From DASPKM01 sp035628135 (GTDB lineage Bacteria > Bacteroidota > Bacteroidia > Chitinophagales > Chitinophagaceae), in NCBI GenBank assembly GCA_035628135.1, contig DASPKM010000004.1, positions 1 through 64,000 on the forward strand: a DNA stretch of 64,000 bases. Reading direction: 5' to 3'. Positions 50,116 through 59,915 of the stretch are shown here, one piece after another. The notes beneath the pieces are model-generated. The model ran no database searches. It had not been told where the DNA came from and saw only the letters and a list, made by a program, of their open reading frames with translations. The translations under genes and the position numbers were made by a program. The number at the start of each line of letters is the position of its first letter. Positions within the stretch are counted from its first letter, which is position 1.

Positions 50116-50156
50116 GATCCTCCTTGTTATTTTTCAAACAGGGAGGATTTTCTTTT
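50116..50156 (+). terminator. Intrinsic terminator after the small ORF
   Basis: ATCCTCC (50117-50123) pairs with GGGAGGAT (50141-50148), extended through TTGTT/AACA, then TTTTCTTTT. It overlaps the stop codon of the convergent TraB/GumN gene. Confidence 0.8.
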
Positions 50157-51135
50157 AGGCTGCATCCGCGGTCTTCTTGGGCGGCGGTGGCGGAACATTC
50201 TTAACGGGCTTTACCGTGTAACCGGCCTTGCGCAAAAGGTTGATCATTCCCAGTTCACCGGGCAGGTGCCCCGCTCCTACTGCTATCAGGATGGGCTTAT
50301 CGCGCAGAATGGTTTCCAGTTGTGTTACCCAGCGTTTATTGCGGTCGTACACCAGCAGGTCGAGGTATTCGCTAATGCCGCCTTCTGATTTAGTGGTCAG
50401 GTCTTCCATTTTTTGCAGGTCCTGTTCACGGTAAACTTTGATCAGGTCGGCGGTATTGTTCTTAAACAGGTGTATGCTGTCGATATAATGCAGCAACTCC
50501 TTGGCCTGTTTTTGATATGGAATGCTGTCGAACAGCCCAGCCTGGAACTCCGCGGTTTCCAATCCCAGTATTTCTTTATCGTATTGATTGGCCTCCTGCA
50601 TGATGCTTATTTCCATGCCATTGGTCTTTTCGCATCCCATGCCCGACTCACTGATGAGGCTTGTAAGCATATACGGCTTGAAGCGTTCCATCATTGAAAA
50701 AGGAAGGATGGACCGGTTCTTTTCAAAATATGCTTTCACACGGGCGTATTCTTCCCGGCTGAGCAGGTCCGATAATTTGGTGTTATCGGTCATACGCACG
50801 TATTTGAATGCGCTCATTAATTGCGCGAAATCATCCATGTCTATCTCGAAGTAGATGCGGTCTGCTTCGCGGATGGCTTTTTTAAGATTGATGCTTAGCC
50901 GGGCGTCTTCGGCGCACAGCAGGTGCATGGTGCCAAAGAGGTACGAAGGTGTTTTCAGGTCCTTACCCGATATTTCCCACAACAACGTGTTCTCCAGCTT
51001 TGGCGAAGGCTTTTTAACCGTTGTTACCGATTTTGTTTTAGGTTTTGATGAAGTATTGCGTGAAGATGCGGGCTGCGATTGCGATGCGGCACTCAACACA
51101 GACAATATCCCGAAGGCAAGCCACATGTATTTCAT
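50155..51135 (-). CDS. Secreted TraB/GumN-family protein
   Basis: 326 aa. Signal peptide followed by a basic, Ser/Lys-rich linker. The TraB/GumN domain covers about residues 50-305 with the paired motifs GTMHLLC near the start and GAGHLPGELG near the end. These carry the conserved His/Glu residues thought to form a metal-dependent protease-like centre (Tiki/TraB clan). The Pro-rich tail is cytosolic-like but follows the domain. An octamer array lies just upstream of its start. Confidence 0.9.
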   Translation of the reverse strand: MKYMWLAFGILSVLSAASQSQPASSRNTSSKPKTKSVTTVKKPSPKLENTLLWEISGKDLKTPSYLFGTMHLLCAEDARLSINLKKAIREADRIYFEIDMDDFAQLMSAFKYVRMTDNTKLSDLLSREEYARVKAYFEKNRSILPFSMMERFKPYMLTSLISESGMGCEKTNGMEISIMQEANQYDKEILGLETAEFQAGLFDSIPYQKQAKELLHYIDSIHLFKNNTADLIKVYREQDLQKMEDLTTKSEGGISEYLDLLVYDRNKRWVTQLETILRDKPILIAVGAGHLPGELGMINLLRKAGYTVKPVKNVPPPPPKKTADAA

Positions 51136-51160
51136 GACTGTTTATAGTTTGTATTTTAAT

Positions 51161-51260
51161 GTGCAGATGTGCAAATGTGCGAATGTGCAAATGTTTGGTC
51201 GCTTATGTATCATAACAGAACTCTTATAATCTGCACATCTGCATATCTGCACATTTGCAC
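51161..51260. repeat. Octamer repeat array, GTGCAAAT family, with two opposed arms
   Basis: Left arm of four units at 51161-51192 (GTGCAGAT, GTGCAAAT, GTGCGAAT, GTGCAAAT), 36-nt spacer, right arm of four inverted units at 51229-51260 (ATCTGCAC, ATCTGCAT, ATCTGCAC, ATTTGCAC). Same layout as the GTCATTAG arrays with a different unit. The ubiD stop follows one base after the right arm. Confidence 0.9.
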
Positions 51261-51261
51261 A

Positions 51262-53193
51262 TCACCCCAAAGATACCGCCTCTTCGCCATACAATTGCCC
51301 TTTGAATTTGAGGGATGGCGAGGCGATGAAAGGCCCAAGGCCCAGGCTGTCCCATTTTTTATCTACCGACACGATAGTGGCGTCGTCGGCAACGATAATG
51401 TTCGGCCAATCCCGCTGGAAATTATCGTGTTCGCGGGTTTTGCGCGTTCCATCTAAACCAAGACAGGCAAAAGTTTTTCCGGGTTGCGCCAGCGAGGGGC
51501 GCTGCACGGGTATGCTGTCCCGCTTAGGGTCCAGGTTGTTACAGAATCGCCACAATGCAATAGCAATGTCATGTGCATCCACGGTATCTTCTACATACAG
51601 GATTATTTTCACGCCTTCCATTTCTTCCAGCGCCGCCAGCCGCTGGTGCAGCTCGCGTACATGTCCTTTGCGGTTTTTCCGGGCCGATACTATCAAGCAG
51701 GGGATTTGTTGCTGCAACAGTGAAACATTTGCGGCGGTAATTTCCTGGAACGCGCTCTTGAGCGACTGTTCCGACAACCGCCCATGATCGTATTCCGGCA
51801 ACAGATGATATTGCTCATCTGTTTCTTCCTCGTACTTGGTAGTACCATCGATGCACATTTTTCCCCCAAAGCCCAGTTTGCTGCAACTGTGGTCCAATAC
51901 ATCCATCGGCCCCTGGCTGAATACCACATCGGCAACGGGATTGATATTGTTGAAAACATATCGTGCCAATGCCTTGTAATCAGTAATGCGCACGCCTTCA
52001 TCCGCCAATACCAATATTTTATTGAACATCATTTGTCCCGCTCCCCACATGGCGTTCATTACTTTTTGTCCCTGCCCCGCATATTCTTTGTGTATCTGCG
52101 CAATGGTAAGGTTGTGAAACACGCCTTCGACGGGCATGTCCATATCCACTATTTCTGGCACCATAGTCATTTTCATGGGAGCCAGGAATATTCTTTCGGT
52201 GGCCTTGCCGAGCCACGCATCTTCCTGCGGCGGTATGCCTACAATAGTAGCGGGATAAATGGGGTTGCGCTTGTGTGTAATGCAGGTAACGTGAAAGCGC
52301 GGGTACCAATCGGGCAATGAATAATAACCCGTATGATCACCGAATGGCCCTTCCCAGATCAGTTCATCATTGGGATCGACATATCCTTCGATCACAAAGT
52401 CTGCATCGGCGGGCACTTCCAGGTCAGGTTGGGTAATGCAACGCACCAATTCTACTTTCTTTTTCCTGATAAAACCTGCGAGCATGTATTCATCCACGTT
52501 TTCCGGCAGCGGCGCTGTGGCGGAATATGCATAAGCGGGATCGCCGCCAAGGGCAACGGCCACGGGCATGCGCTTTCCAAGTTTTTTGTATTCATTAAAA
52601 TGGCGTGCGCTCACTTTGTGTTTATGCCAGTGCATGCCCGTAAGCGTGGGTCCAAACACCTGCATGCGGTACATGCCCACATTCCTGGAACCTGTATTAG
52701 GGTCTTTGGTATGAATAACCGGCAGCGTAACAAAAGGCCCGCCGTCCTTAGGCCAGCAAGTAATCACAGGCAATTTGCCAAGATCGGGCGGTTGCATCAC
52801 CACTTCCTGGCATGCGCCCCTGCCACGTTTAACTTTGGGCATCCACGAAGCAAATTGTCCAAGCTTGGGCAACATGCTCAGCTTGTCCAATATATTTTCT
52901 TTAGGCTTGGTCAGCAATTTGAACAGCGCTTCAATTTCCTTCGCGATATCATCCAGGCGTTGAACGCCCAATGCCAGGCACATTCTTTTTTCACTGCCAT
53001 ACGCGTTCATCAATACAGGAAAATCATAGCCTGTTTGTTCAAACAGCAGTGCCTTACCACCGCCCGGGCTTTTGCTCACGCGGTCGGTTATCTCTGCCAT
53101 TTCAAGATGGGGATCGACGTAGGTTTTGATACGGACCAATTCTCCGGCCTTTTCCAGCTCGTTCACAAAATGCTGCAGGTTCTTATATGCCAT
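51262..53193 (-). CDS. UbiD-family prenylated-FMN decarboxylase
   Basis: 643 aa. Conserved blocks: VNELEKAGELVRI, GGGKALLFEQ, GMYRMQVFGPTLTGMHWH, YAYSATAPLPENVDEYMLAGF, VEGYVDPN region and WEGPFGDHTGYYSLP, which holds the catalytic Glu. These are the UbiD fold and prFMN site. It probably decarboxylates an aromatic acid in quinone synthesis (menaquinone in Bacteroidota). It is longer than the roughly 490-residue UbiD standard. No ubiX-type flavin prenyltransferase is adjacent. The stop codon abuts an octamer array. Confidence 0.93.
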   Translation of the reverse strand: MAYKNLQHFVNELEKAGELVRIKTYVDPHLEMAEITDRVSKSPGGGKALLFEQTGYDFPVLMNAYGSEKRMCLALGVQRLDDIAKEIEALFKLLTKPKENILDKLSMLPKLGQFASWMPKVKRGRGACQEVVMQPPDLGKLPVITCWPKDGGPFVTLPVIHTKDPNTGSRNVGMYRMQVFGPTLTGMHWHKHKVSARHFNEYKKLGKRMPVAVALGGDPAYAYSATAPLPENVDEYMLAGFIRKKKVELVRCITQPDLEVPADADFVIEGYVDPNDELIWEGPFGDHTGYYSLPDWYPRFHVTCITHKRNPIYPATIVGIPPQEDAWLGKATERIFLAPMKMTMVPEIVDMDMPVEGVFHNLTIAQIHKEYAGQGQKVMNAMWGAGQMMFNKILVLADEGVRITDYKALARYVFNNINPVADVVFSQGPMDVLDHSCSKLGFGGKMCIDGTTKYEEETDEQYHLLPEYDHGRLSEQSLKSAFQEITAANVSLLQQQIPCLIVSARKNRKGHVRELHQRLAALEEMEGVKIILYVEDTVDAHDIAIALWRFCNNLDPKRDSIPVQRPSLAQPGKTFACLGLDGTRKTREHDNFQRDWPNIIVADDATIVSVDKKWDSLGLGPFIASPSLKFKGQLYGEEAVSLG

Positions 53194-53313
53194 TTGGCAA
53201 AGTTATGCCAAGGAGGTGCTATAATAATGCAAATGTGTCTAAGGAACCGCTTTGGAGCAGGTGTATTGCAGAGGAATTTCAACTGCCCGCCCACATATTG
53301 ATGGATCTGCGCA

Positions 53314-54153
53314 TCAGAATTTCGGGCAACTAGTTTTGCCTTTGCCTCCGCCCAGCAGGGCGTTGCCGATGCCGATGGTTGCAGTAATGCCGGAAAAATA
53401 ATACCAGTCCTTGGATTTTGCGCCGCCGCGGACGCTTCCCTCTGGAGGATAAGTTTGAATGCCGTCCTTTAATTCACCGCCCCTGTATGAAAGTTCCACC
53501 GCCTTTGAGCCACGGGCTGCTTCCAATATAAAAGGATCTACATAGGTAGTGCTTAGGTCGTCGATATAATCCGAAAATGTTTTGCGCAGGCTGAATTCAT
53601 AGGCCAGCGTAACTTTTTCGCTCACCTTTAGCCTAAGGCCGGCGCCGAAGGGTATCGCGAACTGGGTGAGCTTATACAACTTGCGATCGGGATATTGTGC
53701 CAGTCCCTGGCCTTCGGTCCCGAGCGGCTGCAGGTAATGTTTACCGCCGGTTGAATCGAAAGTATAGGGATTGAAACGGAATATCGCCACGCCGCCGAAA
53801 GCGTATGGTGTAAATTGTTTCTCCTGCAGGTCAAACAACGCATATTCCGCCAGCAAGCTTCCTTCTAATATTCTTGTGTGAAAATTGAGGTTGCGTGGTT
53901 GCAGCGATGGTTTGTTCCTTTTATCGTCTGCGCTCAGTTTTCCGTAGAACATGCCGCCCTTTACTGAAAAATGATTCGTGAGATCGTATTTTAATCCAAG
54001 TCCGAATGCGCCATGCGCCTGGTCGAGGGTCAGGGGCTTGCCTTGAAGGTCGCCGTAGTAGTTCGAAAATCCGCCTGATACCACGAGATGTAACCGGTTT
54101 TGGGCAGCGGCAAGCACAGGCATCAATAATACAAGGAATAGGGTCCGTTTCAT
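53314..54153 (-). CDS. Outer-membrane beta-barrel protein (DUF6089-like)
   Basis: 279 aa from MKRTLFLVLLMPVLAAAQ (signal peptide); the frame begins 36 codons earlier without support. The mature chain starts with LVVSGGFSNYYGDLQG and continues as about eight antiparallel strands (GAFGLGLKYDLTNHFSVKGGMFYG, LLAEYALFDL, VTLAYEFSLRKTF), the pattern of small porin-like barrels. It probably lies in the outer membrane. Role unknown. Confidence 0.85.
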   Translation of the reverse strand: MKRTLFLVLLMPVLAAAQNRLHLVVSGGFSNYYGDLQGKPLTLDQAHGAFGLGLKYDLTNHFSVKGGMFYGKLSADDKRNKPSLQPRNLNFHTRILEGSLLAEYALFDLQEKQFTPYAFGGVAIFRFNPYTFDSTGGKHYLQPLGTEGQGLAQYPDRKLYKLTQFAIPFGAGLRLKVSEKVTLAYEFSLRKTFSDYIDDLSTTYVDPFILEAARGSKAVELSYRGGELKDGIQTYPPEGSVRGGAKSKDWYYFSGITATIGIGNALLGGGKGKTSCPKF

Positions 54154-54472
54154 GCGGGAAATTTGTGCTTTAGACGCAAGTTTCAAGCCAAAACCGAAAA
54201 TGTGTGCGGTTGCGGGCACACCAAATTTGGGGGTAAGCGATCTTTTAGAGCAGATATACATGCAAGCAGTGCTTAATACGTAAGTCTGTTTTCCATGGCG
54301 GACCGGTTCATCTTAATGCCGCGCAACTGCACGTTTGACTGATCCATAGCACATTTACGGTCTTCCTAAAACACTGTTGCCGGCTGGGATTTTCCCAAGT
54401 ATAAACGCTTCTGATACTGATTGGTTTAGGAGTAGTTTTATATTGGTTTCAGTTGCACCTAAATCCACTTCT

Positions 54473-57022
54473 ATGAAAACATTTGTACGCGACTGTATAC
54501 TGCTGATCACCTTAACCATGTCCGCGCTGTCCGGTTCGGCCCAGTGTGCTGCAGGATGGAATAGCGCCACCATCAACTGGGACAATCTCGATTACCTCAC
54601 CAGGACAGGCAACTATAGCGCGTTTGTCACTAACCAAATGCGCGACACCCAATATTTTACCATCGGTGTTAATCGTGTGAAGGTTCAGTTGAATACTATT
54701 GCCACCAACGGAGAAAATACTATCAACACCGCGGAAGCGGGCGCTTACGGCACCGGCTCCGACGTTGAGTACAACGGCCTCGGTAGCATAACGTTCACCT
54801 TCGATGACCTGGTGCAGAACCTGCAGTTCAGTTTATTCGATATAGACATCAGCCAGGTAGTGACGGTTACTGCAATCAACGATCTGCTGGCTCCACTTGA
54901 TATTACCATGTCTGCGGTTACCGCCGGCATCATTACCGTTGCAGGTAGTGGCACGACTACCGCTACTGCCACAGCGGCTGCAGTTGCAGCGGGTAATACT
55001 GATACACGCGGTACGCTCAACATTCTCATTGCCGGTGGAACGCGTGGTGTAAAAACAGTAACCATCACCTTTACAGGCTCTCCAGGTAATACATGGTTGT
55101 CGGACCTTACTGCCTGCGTGGCTGGCAACTTCCCTAACAACTATTATATATCGCAAAGGCCGTTTACAGGACAGCCCGCGTATTATCTTGTTACACCCGA
55201 CAACAACTCGGTGTATTTATTCAACCCGCTTACAGGTGTTTCGGACTGGCTGTTCAGCGAACCTTCATCGCCCTGGGTAAACTCGATGGCCTACGACCAC
55301 GTGAACAAGGTATTGTATTATGTAATGGACAACCCCTCGCCCGTTAGTACCAATAGATCATTGAAGAAATATGATTTCAACACTGAATCCATCAGCACCG
55401 TGGTGGCCGACGTTACCACACTCGGTATTCCTTTGTACGACATCGTGGTTGAATCGGCGGGCGCTGCATTTTATAATGGCTCGCTGTTCCTCGGCATTGA
55501 AGGAACCAACAGCGGAAAAAACTCAGGCCGCGAATCCATCATCTGGCGGATTGATTTCGACGCCATGCAAAAACCCATCAGGGCAAGCCAGGTGTTTGCA
55601 AGGCCCGCTGACAATGGAAGCGGTACGCTCACACACGATTGGGGCGATTTTACCATCAAGGATGGAACACTCTATGATTTTAATACCGGTAACGTGGGCA
55701 GCACCTCGCAGTTCGTGCATTTTAACATGCAATCGGGCAACGCAACCTTTTTTAATACCAATGGCAGCCCCGCTCCCATCCAGGCCGGGCAAACATGGAA
55801 CGGTACCTTGTACTGGACGGGTGGGCAAGCCCCTGAGTCAGGCCGCGTTGCGGTGTATAATGAAAATGGAACCATCGGTCCCAAAATAACTGCCACCACT
55901 ACTGCATGTTCACCACCCTGGGTAGGCCGCGCGGGTGATGCCTCTGATCCCTTCAGGCCGAAGAGCGATTTCGGCGACGCACCCAATTCATATGATCCGG
56001 TCCCGATGGAAAAGGCCACGCATGAATTTAACTGTAACCTGCGCCTCGGTCTCACATTCGACCGCGAATGGGATAAAACGCCTTCAGCCGATGCAACTGC
56101 CGACGGTACGGATGAAGATGGTATTACCACGGTATCGGTACTGCCGCGCGGAGTAGTTAGTTATGTGCAGGACGTACGTGTGTTCAACAATACAGGTTCC
56201 AATGCTACCCTGGCAGCATGGCTCGACTATGATGGCGACGGAGTATTTGAACCTACCGAAGGCGTTACACGCACCATCACTACCAATGCCGCTATGCAAA
56301 CCGTTACGCTTGCATGGGCCGGGATACCGGTGAGCCTTCCCGTGGGAAGCCGCACGTTTATGAGGATCAGGATCACTTCAGCCGCTAATGGCATGACCGT
56401 AAACAATCCCACGCGCTGGTATTCCAACGGTGAGGTGGAAGATTATACCGTGCACGTGCAGGTGATACTTCCTGTTGACCTGCTATCATTTACGGCCCAG
56501 GCAGAGAACAATGAGCGCGTGAAGCTGAGCTGGGCTACCGGTAAAGAGGTCTTTTTCCAGGGATTTGAACTGGAGCGCAGCATCGATGGTTTAAGCTGGA
56601 AACAGTTTGCAGCGGTTATTGCTAATTCCAACGGGAATGATCACAATACTTACCAATTCTACGACGAAAATCCTGAACAGGGTAAATCATATTACAGGTT
56701 GAAGATGGTGTCGGCCGACGGCAGCTATCAGTACAGTGCCGTTCGTGCAGTGGACATTAAAAGGGCTAATGGCGGAATAAGATTGTTGCCTAACCCGGTG
56801 AAGACATTCACGGTAGTAACGTTTACGTACGACCGAAACGAAACCGGTGCCCTATCTGTCATAGCCGCCAACGGCGTTCAGGTGATCCATAAACCCATTG
56901 TATTGTCGCGGGGATTGAACCAGGTGCCGCTGGATAATCTGCGCACGCTTGCTCCCGGAGTGTACGTTGTGCAGGTGATCACGCCAGGCAGTACCATGAG
57001 CAGAAAGATGACGGTACAATAA
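54473..57022 (+). CDS. Secreted GEVED-domain protein with T9SS sorting domain
   Basis: 849 aa from MKTFVRDCILLITLTMSALS, a signal peptide; the frame opens 32 codons earlier. The N-terminal half is an Asn/Thr-rich beta region and a six-bladed-like stretch (YYLVTPDNNSVYLFNPL, VNSMAYDHVNKVLYYV). A GEVED domain is recognisable at about 545-670 (YDPVPMEKATHEF to RWYSNGEVEDYTVHVQ). A fibronectin-like linker and type A sorting domain (LPNPVKTFTVVTF, LAPGVYVVQVIT) end it. First gene of a probable operon with the next two. Confidence 0.9.
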   Translation: MKTFVRDCILLITLTMSALSGSAQCAAGWNSATINWDNLDYLTRTGNYSAFVTNQMRDTQYFTIGVNRVKVQLNTIATNGENTINTAEAGAYGTGSDVEYNGLGSITFTFDDLVQNLQFSLFDIDISQVVTVTAINDLLAPLDITMSAVTAGIITVAGSGTTTATATAAAVAAGNTDTRGTLNILIAGGTRGVKTVTITFTGSPGNTWLSDLTACVAGNFPNNYYISQRPFTGQPAYYLVTPDNNSVYLFNPLTGVSDWLFSEPSSPWVNSMAYDHVNKVLYYVMDNPSPVSTNRSLKKYDFNTESISTVVADVTTLGIPLYDIVVESAGAAFYNGSLFLGIEGTNSGKNSGRESIIWRIDFDAMQKPIRASQVFARPADNGSGTLTHDWGDFTIKDGTLYDFNTGNVGSTSQFVHFNMQSGNATFFNTNGSPAPIQAGQTWNGTLYWTGGQAPESGRVAVYNENGTIGPKITATTTACSPPWVGRAGDASDPFRPKSDFGDAPNSYDPVPMEKATHEFNCNLRLGLTFDREWDKTPSADATADGTDEDGITTVSVLPRGVVSYVQDVRVFNNTGSNATLAAWLDYDGDGVFEPTEGVTRTITTNAAMQTVTLAWAGIPVSLPVGSRTFMRIRITSAANGMTVNNPTRWYSNGEVEDYTVHVQVILPVDLLSFTAQAENNERVKLSWATGKEVFFQGFELERSIDGLSWKQFAAVIANSNGNDHNTYQFYDENPEQGKSYYRLKMVSADGSYQYSAVRAVDIKRANGGIRLLPNPVKTFTVVTFTYDRNETGALSVIAANGVQVIHKPIVLSRGLNQVPLDNLRTLAPGVYVVQVITPGSTMSRKMTVQ

Positions 57023-57048
57023 ATAATGTATGCTGTTAACCCATATCT

Positions 57049-59901
57049 ATGAAACGGACCATAATATCCATATTGGTGCTGGCCGGTGTAGTGGTGGCAG
57101 TCATGTATTATGCGGCAGCACGGCCTGGTGTCGATTCCTATGAATTCGAGGAAGCAGAGAAGCAATCGGGTGTCAATAAGCAACTGAATTCATGGTGGTG
57201 GTCGCGTGCCTACCCCGAGCCCGGCGATATCAACGAAAAGTTCTACCAGGCATGGCTTCATGCGCAAAGCATGAAAAAGCCTTCTGATATCTTATACCGC
57301 AATCCCGCATTCAGCGGCAACTGGCAGGGCATCGGCCCCAGCCAGAATATAGGCGGACGGATACTTTGCATTGCGGTGGACCCGCAAAATTCCAACAACC
57401 TTTTTGCAGGAAGCGCCAGTGGCGGCATCTGGAAATCGGTAACAGGCGGTGCCGGTACCAACGCCTGGCAGCACGTTGTTACAGGTTTTCCCGTGTTGGG
57501 TGTGGCTTCCCTCATCATTCACCCTGCAAATTCCAATATTATTTATGCGGGCACCGGCGAAGTGTACCGAACGGACACTTCCAATATCGGTTTCAATGTA
57601 TGGAAAGCCAGGGGCACCTATGGAGTAGGCATTTTAAAAACCACCAATGGCGGTATCACCTGGAGCCAGGTTTTTAACAGACCGATGTCGGGACTGTTTG
57701 GGGTACAGATGCTGAAATTCGACCCGCTGAATGCAGACATCGTATATGCGTGTACGACAGATGGATTGTACAAGACGCTCAATGCCGGCGGTACATGGAC
57801 CAGGATATTGAATAAGATCTATGTATCAGATATTGCCATTCATCCCACCGATCCCAACCAATTGGTGGCAGCGGTAGGTAACCTTCAAAACAGCGATAAA
57901 GGAATTTACCGCAGCACCGACGGCGGTGTTGCATGGACAAAAATAACCAACGGACTTCCCGCATCCTTCGATGGTTTTATAAGATTGGACAATGTGAGCG
58001 CAGCGCCTGGCGTGATCGTGGCCAGCATCGGCCGGTCGGCGGGTACTTCGCAAAATGAGTTGTTCCGCTCTACAGACTTCGGTTCTTCATGGACGGTATT
58101 GAGCAATTCCAATCACTGTCAATATCAATTCTGGTTTGCGCACGACGTAGCCATCAATCCTTCCAATACCAACCAGTTGGTAATGGGCGGCGTGCCGCTG
58201 TACCGTTTTACGCTTCCATCGTCGCGTACCAGTATCGGCGGAGTGCATGCAGATGTTCATGATGTTGAGTTCGATCCGCGCAACAGCAATACCGTGTATG
58301 TTGCGTGTGATGGCGGTGTATATAAAAGCACTAATGCCGGCGGTTCATTTTCTATGATCAATGGCGGCCTGCAGGCCGTGCAGTTTTATGCTTCGCTGGC
58401 AGTGTCGCCTGCTAATCCCAATATTATCGTAGGAGGCTTGCAGGACAATGGCGTGGTGCGATACAGTGGTACCAGCTGGAGCAGCGTAGCGGGTGGCGAT
58501 GGTGGTCCTTGTGCATTTCATCCTACCAATGGCAACATCGTATTTGCGTCAAACGATGCAAGGCGCGTGGTGCGTTCTACCAATGGAGGAACTGGTTTTG
58601 GCGCCGAGGTGTTGAACAGTTGGGCCTTTGTGGCAGACTCGCGTACGGGATTTATGGCGCCGATAGCCGTGAGCAAATCCAATCCTTCAATCGTGTACGT
58701 GGCATCGGACAACCTGCATAAAAGTACTTCCGGCGGTACGGCGGGTTCCTGGTCGGGCAATAATTATAGTTCCGCAACAAATTATATCGAGGCAAGGCAT
58801 AAAACGGGCGTTGCATTGGCAGTTTCCCCTACCAATGCCAACAAGCTCTACGTGTCTACTTCTCCTTTCGCACAATATGATAACGACGTAAATAACCTGC
58901 ACGTGAACCAGCCGCCTAACGTTCTGAAAAGCACCAACGGCGGAACCAGCTTCACGAGTATCAAAGGATCGCTGCCCGACAGGTTTGTAATGGACTTCGC
59001 GATAAGCCCTACCAACGACGACAGCGTATGGATTGTATTGGGAGGATATGGAACATCCCACGTATACGTTACAGCCAATGGTGGACTAACGTGGACGAGT
59101 AAGGGAGGAAACCTGCCCGATGTTCCACACAACGCCATCCTGCTGGACCCGCGCGATCCTAACATCGTATACGTCGGTAACGATCTTGGCGTATATGTGA
59201 GCTTCAATCAGGGCATAAGCTGGTGGGATTATAATACCGGACTTTGGGATGCCACGCTGGTAATGGACCTGGTGGCTACATCTGCCAACAAGCTGGTAGC
59301 TGCAACGCACGGTAAAGGCGTATTTGTGAGCGACCTGTACATGGCGCGCCTTTCATTCGAGCTGCTGAACTTTAGTGGCGTGAACAAAGGAGATCATAAC
59401 CAATTATCGTGGGCGACCGCCATGGAAGAAAATGCCCAGGCTTTTGAACTGGAAAGAAGCACCGACGGAGGCAATTTTAGAAGGATAGCTGCAATACCCG
59501 CGGCCAATGCTGCCTCCGGATCAAAATATAATTATAACGATGATGATGCGATCGTAAAAAATTCGCCGGTGATGTATTATCGTTTGAAGATGATAGATAA
59601 GGATGGCCAGTTCTCTTATTCCAATATCGTAAGCCTGCGCGTGCATACAGGAACTAATATTATCATAACCGGCAATCCTTTCGGCAACGAGCTGAAATTG
59701 TCGCTCACCAGTGGTAGCAGCAACGTGGTAGTCCTTAAGCTGTACGATGCTGCCGGTAAGCTGGTGGCCGGCAAAACATATAGCCTTAATGCCGGCACGC
59801 ACGAGTTGCAATTGAGCAACCTTAGCGCATTGCCACGCGGAACTTATGTGTTGGATGTGCAGGCCGGCAGCAAAAAATTTGCTTATAAGGTCATACATTA
59901 G
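57049..59901 (+). CDS. Secreted BNR/VPS10-like beta-propeller protein with T9SS sorting domain
   Basis: 950 aa. N-terminal membrane anchor or uncleaved signal (ISILVLAGVVVAVMYYAAA). The main body is a large propeller of glycosidase-like Asp-box repeats (GGIWKSVTGG, GILKTTNGGITWSQVF, GIYRSTDGGVAWTKI, VYVTANGGLTWTSKG), as in sortilin/VPS10 and exo-glycanase relatives. The end carries LSWATAMEENAQAFELERS and a T9SS type A sorting domain (ITGNPFGNELKLSL, LPRGTYVLDVQ). Extracellular function is unknown. Starts 26 nt after the preceding gene. Confidence 0.9.
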   Translation: MKRTIISILVLAGVVVAVMYYAAARPGVDSYEFEEAEKQSGVNKQLNSWWWSRAYPEPGDINEKFYQAWLHAQSMKKPSDILYRNPAFSGNWQGIGPSQNIGGRILCIAVDPQNSNNLFAGSASGGIWKSVTGGAGTNAWQHVVTGFPVLGVASLIIHPANSNIIYAGTGEVYRTDTSNIGFNVWKARGTYGVGILKTTNGGITWSQVFNRPMSGLFGVQMLKFDPLNADIVYACTTDGLYKTLNAGGTWTRILNKIYVSDIAIHPTDPNQLVAAVGNLQNSDKGIYRSTDGGVAWTKITNGLPASFDGFIRLDNVSAAPGVIVASIGRSAGTSQNELFRSTDFGSSWTVLSNSNHCQYQFWFAHDVAINPSNTNQLVMGGVPLYRFTLPSSRTSIGGVHADVHDVEFDPRNSNTVYVACDGGVYKSTNAGGSFSMINGGLQAVQFYASLAVSPANPNIIVGGLQDNGVVRYSGTSWSSVAGGDGGPCAFHPTNGNIVFASNDARRVVRSTNGGTGFGAEVLNSWAFVADSRTGFMAPIAVSKSNPSIVYVASDNLHKSTSGGTAGSWSGNNYSSATNYIEARHKTGVALAVSPTNANKLYVSTSPFAQYDNDVNNLHVNQPPNVLKSTNGGTSFTSIKGSLPDRFVMDFAISPTNDDSVWIVLGGYGTSHVYVTANGGLTWTSKGGNLPDVPHNAILLDPRDPNIVYVGNDLGVYVSFNQGISWWDYNTGLWDATLVMDLVATSANKLVAATHGKGVFVSDLYMARLSFELLNFSGVNKGDHNQLSWATAMEENAQAFELERSTDGGNFRRIAAIPAANAASGSKYNYNDDDAIVKNSPVMYYRLKMIDKDGQFSYSNIVSLRVHTGTNIIITGNPFGNELKLSLTSGSSNVVVLKLYDAAGKLVAGKTYSLNAGTHELQLSNLSALPRGTYVLDVQAGSKKFAYKVIH

Positions 59902-59915
59902 CGCAACGCTGCAAT

